From: Sphingorhabdus_B arenilitoris
Lineage (GTDB): Bacteria > Pseudomonadota > Alphaproteobacteria > Sphingomonadales > Sphingomonadaceae
Length of the DNA: 64,000 nucleotides
Direction of reading: 5' to 3'
NCBI RefSeq assembly: GCF_042651485.1
Contig: NZ_JBHSDH010000013.1
Coordinates: 62,001 to 126,000 of the forward strand
The position numbers were made by a program, and so were the translations under genes. This document shows positions 60,752 to 64,000 of this stretch, one piece after another. How positions within the stretch are numbered: the first letter of the stretch is position 1; the number at the start of each line of letters is the position of its first letter. The notes under the pieces were generated by a model. That model was not told the DNA's origin and made no database searches. It was given only the letters and a program-made list of their open reading frames with translations.

Positions 60752-61672
60752 ATGAACTTTACCAATAAAAGCATCGCTCTATCCAAAATCGGCATGGCAA
60801 TTGCGCTTGGTTCGGCCGCTTTGGGCACGGTCCATGCGCAAGAAGACCGATTTGCCAAGGTAGAGATTAAGACACAGCAGCTGACTCCATCTGTTTCCGT
60901 TCTATTTGGCGCAGGGGGCAATATCGGTGTTTCGCATGGCGAAGATGGGACGATATTGATCGATGACCAATTCGCGCCGCTGACAGCAAAGATACAGGCC
61001 GCGGTCGCAAATCTTGGTGCATCGCCGGTCAAGTTTCTGATTAACACCCATTGGCATGGCGACCATACCGGCGGGAATGAAAATCTTGGCAATGCAGGCG
61101 CGGTCATCATGGCGCATGATAATGTCCGCATCCGCATGGTCAGTGAGCAGCGCCGAGGTGATAACATCACGCCGCCCAGCCCAAAGGCTGCTTTGCCCGT
61201 GGTCACTTATGCCGAAGGGTTGAAATTACACCTGAATGGAGAAGAGGTGCGCGCCATTGGCCTTGCACCGGCGCATACCGATGGGGATACGCTGATCCAT
61301 TGGACCAAATCAAATGTGATCCATATGGGCGACACATTTTTTAATAAAGTGACTTTTCCTTTTGTTGATTTATCAAGTGGCGGTGACGTGCGCGGTGTCG
61401 TTGCGGCGGCGGATAAAGCCTTGGCGCTGGCCAATGACGATACCAAAATTATTCCAGGGCATGGACCGGTAGCCACAAAGGCAGATTTGCAGGCATACCG
61501 CACAATGGTGTCGGAGATTATTGGCAAGGTGGAAACGGCGATGGCCGATGGAAAATCGCTCGATGAAATTAAGGCGATGAAACCTGCTGCCGGATATGGC
61601 GTTGCTACCGACGGTTTTATCAAGCCGGATGGTTTTGTTGAAACCGTATATACGTCGCTGGGCGGCAAATAG
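60752..61672 (+). CDS. Secreted MBL-fold metallohydrolase
   Basis: 306 residues with a signal peptide (core about 12-27, cleavage near VHAQ). The zinc motif is FLINTHWHGDHTGGNENLG (HxHxDH); the distal ligands are near LAPAHTDGDTLI (His) and IIPGHGPVA (His). The fold is that of subclass B-like beta-lactamase relatives, but such periplasmic hydrolases have diverse substrates, so resistance is not implied. GGAAGGAC precedes the ATG. A DNA stretch of about 160 bases between it and dnaJ holds nothing recognisable. Confidence 0.88.
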   Translation: MNFTNKSIALSKIGMAIALGSAALGTVHAQEDRFAKVEIKTQQLTPSVSVLFGAGGNIGVSHGEDGTILIDDQFAPLTAKIQAAVANLGASPVKFLINTHWHGDHTGGNENLGNAGAVIMAHDNVRIRMVSEQRRGDNITPPSPKAALPVVTYAEGLKLHLNGEEVRAIGLAPAHTDGDTLIHWTKSNVIHMGDTFFNKVTFPFVDLSSGGDVRGVVAAADKALALANDDTKIIPGHGPVATKADLQAYRTMVSEIIGKVETAMADGKSLDEIKAMKPAAGYGVATDGFIKPDGFVETVYTSLGGK

Positions 61673-61701
61673 CATTTGGCGGCCTCTTTTATCTTTGGCC
61701 C

Positions 61702-62499
61702 ATGACCGTTAGTCGCCGTTTTTCTATACATGTGGCATTGGCGTTTTTATCGGCGCTGATGCTGCCAGCATGCGGGGCAAAGACGCAGCCGCAGGGCGGC
61801 GATTCCGGCACGGCTGGCAAAACCCAGGTTTATATCATCGGCACCATTCACGGCGGCCACCGAACCAGTGAAAAATATAGTCTGAAAATATTAGAAAAGG
61901 CGATTCGCCGCGCCAATCCTGACCAGATATTGACCGAAATTCCGCCGGATCGATTTCCGAAAGCGTGGCAGGAATTTCGGTCAACGGGACGGGTCACCGA
62001 GAGCAGGGTGCGTGCATTTCCTGAATATACCGATGCCATTTTCCCTCTGGCTGAAGAAGTTGGTATACAGCTGGTGCCCGCCGCCGCTTGGACTCAAGAA
62101 ATCGCAGATAGCCGGGACAAGGCCCTCATAAATATATCAAAAGATGAAGGCCGGAAAGCAGAATGGGGAGAGCATCAGGCGGCGCAAAAAGCGTATGGCG
62201 CGGCAGTGGCAGGGCGCAGTGATGATCCCATATTCATCCATTCCCGCGAATATGACTCGATTGTCGCAAAGGCCCAGGCACCTTATCAAAGCTATTTTGA
62301 AAAAGATTTGGGGCCAGGAGGGTGGCTTGCCATAAATCAAGCACATTTGGCCTTAATAAATGGGGCTTTAGACAAGGTTTCTGGTCAAAATCAGGTCATT
62401 GTGATAACCTTTGGTTCTTGGCATAAATATATGCTTATCAATGGATTGATGAAACGCAATGATGTGGTTTTGCGGGATTCTACAAGTTTATTTCGATAA
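61702..62499 (+). CDS. Lipoprotein with a TraB/ChaN-like fold, unknown
   Basis: 265 residues. The signal ends in LMLPACGAK (lipobox Cys about residue 25). Segments TQVYIIGTIHGGHRTSEKY, ILTEIPPDRF and VIVITFGSWHKYMLINGLM resemble the TraB/GumN/ChaN superfamily, whose members include heme-binding and peptide-related proteins. No catalytic residue set can be assigned. It shares end motifs with the DUF5694-like protein at 4945-6009. Confidence 0.5.
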   Translation: MTVSRRFSIHVALAFLSALMLPACGAKTQPQGGDSGTAGKTQVYIIGTIHGGHRTSEKYSLKILEKAIRRANPDQILTEIPPDRFPKAWQEFRSTGRVTESRVRAFPEYTDAIFPLAEEVGIQLVPAAAWTQEIADSRDKALINISKDEGRKAEWGEHQAAQKAYGAAVAGRSDDPIFIHSREYDSIVAKAQAPYQSYFEKDLGPGGWLAINQAHLALINGALDKVSGQNQVIVITFGSWHKYMLINGLMKRNDVVLRDSTSLFR

Positions 62500-62634
62500 T
62501 CATTGCGAAATGGCCACGGATAATTTAGGCGTGTGCCAACTGACGCATGTTTGTCGGTTCACCAATCGCCGTGTTATGGGGGTGCGGCGAAATTGAATAC
62601 CCCATGTGGTTTTGATATTTTGAGAGGAAAACCT

Positions 62635-62913
62635 GTGAAGAAAATGAAATTTGCTTCGATGCTTGCAGTTGCAGGCGGTCTTGCAATGGCAACCAGTGCT
62701 TGTGGTGGTGGCGAAGAAGCTGCTCCTGCAGAAGAAACTGCTGCTTGCGCACCTGCCGCTGACGCCGCTGCTTGTGCACCTGCTGCTGACGCTGCTGCTG
62801 CTTGTGCGCCTGCTGCTGATGCCGCTGCTACTGCACCTGCTGCTGACGCCGCTGCTGCTTGTGCACCTGCTGCTGACGCCGCTGCTGCACCTGCTGAAGC
62901 GCCAGCACAATAA
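62635..62913 (+). CDS. Small repeat lipoprotein rich in Cys, Ala and Pro
   Basis: 92 residues. A signal peptide ends at a weak lipobox (MATSACGGG, Cys23). Residues 36-84 are five near-exact repeats of CAPAADAAA-like units, 9-10 residues each, with Cys at 38, 47, 57 and 76 and Thr in the fourth unit's place. The DNA is equally repetitive (62740-62895). GTG at 62635 has GAGAGG upstream; an ATG three codons later is in frame. Function unknown; periodic Cys could be disulfide-linked or metal-binding. Confidence 0.7.
   Translation: MKKMKFASMLAVAGGLAMATSACGGGEEAAPAEETAACAPAADAAACAPAADAAAACAPAADAAATAPAADAAAACAPAADAAAAPAEAPAQ
62740..62895 (+). repeat. Tandem coding repeat of 27-30 bases
   Basis: Five copies of a unit built from GCTGC, TTGTGCACCTGC and TGCTGACGCC elements, each encoding Ala-Cys-Ala-Pro-Ala-Ala-Asp-Ala with small changes. 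Direct repeats of this kind can expand or contract by slippage or recombination, so copy number may differ between strains. Confidence 0.85.
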
Positions 62914-62996
62914 TATAGCGATTGCAGCATTGGAATAATCTACACGCGTCCTAGCAAGCGGAAGATTATTTCTTAAAAGCTGCTTTTTAGCTTGGT

Positions 62997-63028
62997 CAAG
63001 GGCTTGGATTTCGCGATCCAAGCCCTTG
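62997..63028 (+). terminator. Strong stem-loop downstream of the Cys-repeat lipoprotein
   Basis: CAAGGGCTTGGAT (62997-63009) and ATCCAAGCCCTTG (63016-63028) form a perfect 13-bp stem with a six-base loop TTCGCG. The sequence after it is T-rich but interrupted (TTCGTTTCT). A shorter stem AAGCT/AGCTT lies just upstream (62977-62993). Likely terminator of the lipoprotein transcript. Confidence 0.75.
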
Positions 63029-63083
63029 TTCGTTTCTGCGAATAGGGTTACTTCCAATCTATTGAAACAAAGGATCGTGAGTG

Positions 63084-63740
63084 ATGAATCAGGTGGATGC
63101 AGCGCATATTGTCATCGAAACAATTATGGCGATGGTAAAAGATGGCCGCCCCCTGATGAAACGCGTATTGCCCGATGATGAAGTTCATTGGTGGGAACAT
63201 TATCCCAAGGCAGATGCCCGCGATAAACACACAAAATCGCGCTGGTATTATCATGTCCATGCCCCCGGCGACCGCGATCCGGAAGAACATGGCCATTTCC
63301 ATTTGTTCCTGCATCTGAGCCAGCTGGATGATGGTGTCACTCCGATCATCTCACCCCAGAAAAAAGGCGATACGGATCCTGTTCAAACCACTCATGTCGC
63401 TGCTTTGGCAATCGACCATAATGGCATTCCGCGCCAATGGTTTACAACCAATCGGTGGGTTACCGAGGAATATTTATTCCCAGCAGAAACCATGATCGCG
63501 CATTTGGACCGGTATAATGTGGATGAGACCGAGGAAGACAGCATCGTCAACCGGTTTGTAACGGCCATGGTCGCCCTTTATCGCGACGAAATTTCCCAAT
63601 TGCTGATGCAGCGGGATCAAAAGCTAAAAGAAATTGGCGCTGGACCGGATAACCCATTATTGTTTGAAAAGGGTAATGACGTGCTGTCCGCCTGCGATAT
63701 TGATCTGGACGCCAAGTTAGAGAGCCTCGGCATTGAATAG
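63084..63740 (+). CDS. DUF6969-like family protein
   Basis: 218 residues, cytosolic, rich in charged and aromatic residues. DEVHWWEHYPKADARD and SRWYYHVHAPGDRDPEEHGH, followed by FHLFLHLSQ, are characteristic; the clustered His and Glu might bind a metal, though no function is known. I recall this family as DUF6969 but cannot confirm it. ATG at 63084 has AAGGA upstream; a GTG one codon earlier is possible. Confidence 0.65.
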   Translation: MNQVDAAHIVIETIMAMVKDGRPLMKRVLPDDEVHWWEHYPKADARDKHTKSRWYYHVHAPGDRDPEEHGHFHLFLHLSQLDDGVTPIISPQKKGDTDPVQTTHVAALAIDHNGIPRQWFTTNRWVTEEYLFPAETMIAHLDRYNVDETEEDSIVNRFVTAMVALYRDEISQLLMQRDQKLKEIGAGPDNPLLFEKGNDVLSACDIDLDAKLESLGIE

Positions 63741-63752
63741 GCGGCGTTGGAG

Positions 63753-64000
63753 TTAGGGTCTGATCTGATCAATTTCCGTCCGCAGTTTTTGGATGAGCGG
63801 TGCGATTTTGGTTAAGCGCGGCGCTTCGCGGTCCAATATTGCGTGAAACGCCCGTTTCTTAAACGTCAATATGTCCTCAGGCGCGAAACCAGAATTTCTG
63901 GGCAGCGATGACAGTAAAATGTCAATCAGTCGGTCGGCCCCGTGCAACCGTCCCCATAGATAATCATTTTCCCGGTAGGTGCGGCTGAAAAACGCGCCAA
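63753..64000 (-). CDS. Patatin-like protein, C-terminal fragment cut by the window edge
   Basis: The minus-strand frame continues past the window end and reads FFSRTYRENDYLWGRLHGAD followed by RLIDILL. This resembles the C-terminus of patatin-like proteins with a DUF3376 domain, which are lipases or lipid acyl hydrolases. About 82 residues are visible; the catalytic part lies beyond the edge. The apparent short internal start (TTG at 63947) is therefore not real. TTAGGGTC at its end resembles the stop-embedded elements seen elsewhere. Confidence 0.7.
   Translation of the reverse strand, partial: GAFFSRTYRENDYLWGRLHGADRLIDILLSSLPRNSGFAPEDILTFKKRAFHAILDREAPRLTKIAPLIQKLRTEIDQIRP

Noticed and set aside
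62740..62895. Possible CRISPR-like direct repeats
   Set aside because: The units are adjacent with no unique spacers and encode a protein repeat.
62574..62930. An Ala-rich minus-strand frame opposite the Cys-repeat lipoprotein
   Set aside because: A by-product of the tandem repeat; the plus-strand frame has a signal peptide and a ribosome-binding site.

Overview
The window looks like a chromosomal segment of an alphaproteobacterium of the order Sphingomonadales (Sphingorhabdus/Sphingopyxis-like). The reasons are moderate GC with many TTG/GTG starts, a very short AtpC, an hslV-hslU pair, hrcA next to grpE with dnaK-dnaJ nearby, heat-shock promoters of the alphaproteobacterial CTTG-N17/18-CYTAT type, and an XrtA (exosortase A) exopolysaccharide locus of the kind common in sphingomonads. 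The placement is inferred from protein families and gene order; no 16S rRNA gene is present. I see no rRNA or tRNA gene, CRISPR array, prophage or insertion sequence.

Layout. 1-2014: tail of a leucyl aminopeptidase, an NlpC/P60 peptidase and argC. 2021-4066: a small accessory island with a MbcA/ParS/Xre-RES toxin-antitoxin pair behind a palindromic operator, a 52-residue ORF coupled to the toxin, and an AT-rich orphan with a HEPN-like RX4H motif. 4073-18149: map, a periplasmic DUF5694-like protein, a CinA-type domain protein, a large M16 peptidase, hslVU, galE, a nitrilase-family hydrolase, two EamA transporters and a solitary cpaF. 18228-23069: the F1 part of ATP synthase (atpHAGDC, minus strand). 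23218-26117: TauE/SafE permease, Ada, CPBP protease.

26497-39368 is a thirteen-kilobase XrtA exopolysaccharide locus on the plus strand: export lipoprotein, chain-length protein, tyrosine autokinase, outer-membrane barrel, ATPase, polysaccharide deacetylase, FemAB-like protein, glycosyltransferase, exosortase A fused to an EpsI domain, and an asparagine-synthase-like amidotransferase. Most junctions overlap or are very close, so the genes are probably co-transcribed. No PEP-CTERM substrate is encoded in the window.

39385-64000 is mostly housekeeping: truA-fmt, recR, def, an LpoA-like lipoprotein divergent from rsmI-yraN-gshB, xerC, hemW, rdgB-rph, hrcA-grpE, a MATE pump, a PCu(A)C copper chaperone, dnaK-dnaJ, an MBL hydrolase, and the 3' end of a patatin-like gene. 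Accessory pieces are an AT-rich membrane-anchored orphan joined to gshB, a cluster of nested palindromes before xerC, a CAP-domain lipoprotein between hemW and rdgB, a lone HNH endonuclease, and a small lipoprotein made of Cys-Ala-Pro repeats.

The most promising regions for new biology are the 2.0-4.1 kb island, the 46.6-47.6 kb orphan and palindrome cluster, the palindrome over the atpC ribosome-binding region, and the Cys-repeat lipoprotein. Several convergent gene ends also share hairpins that contain the stop codons.
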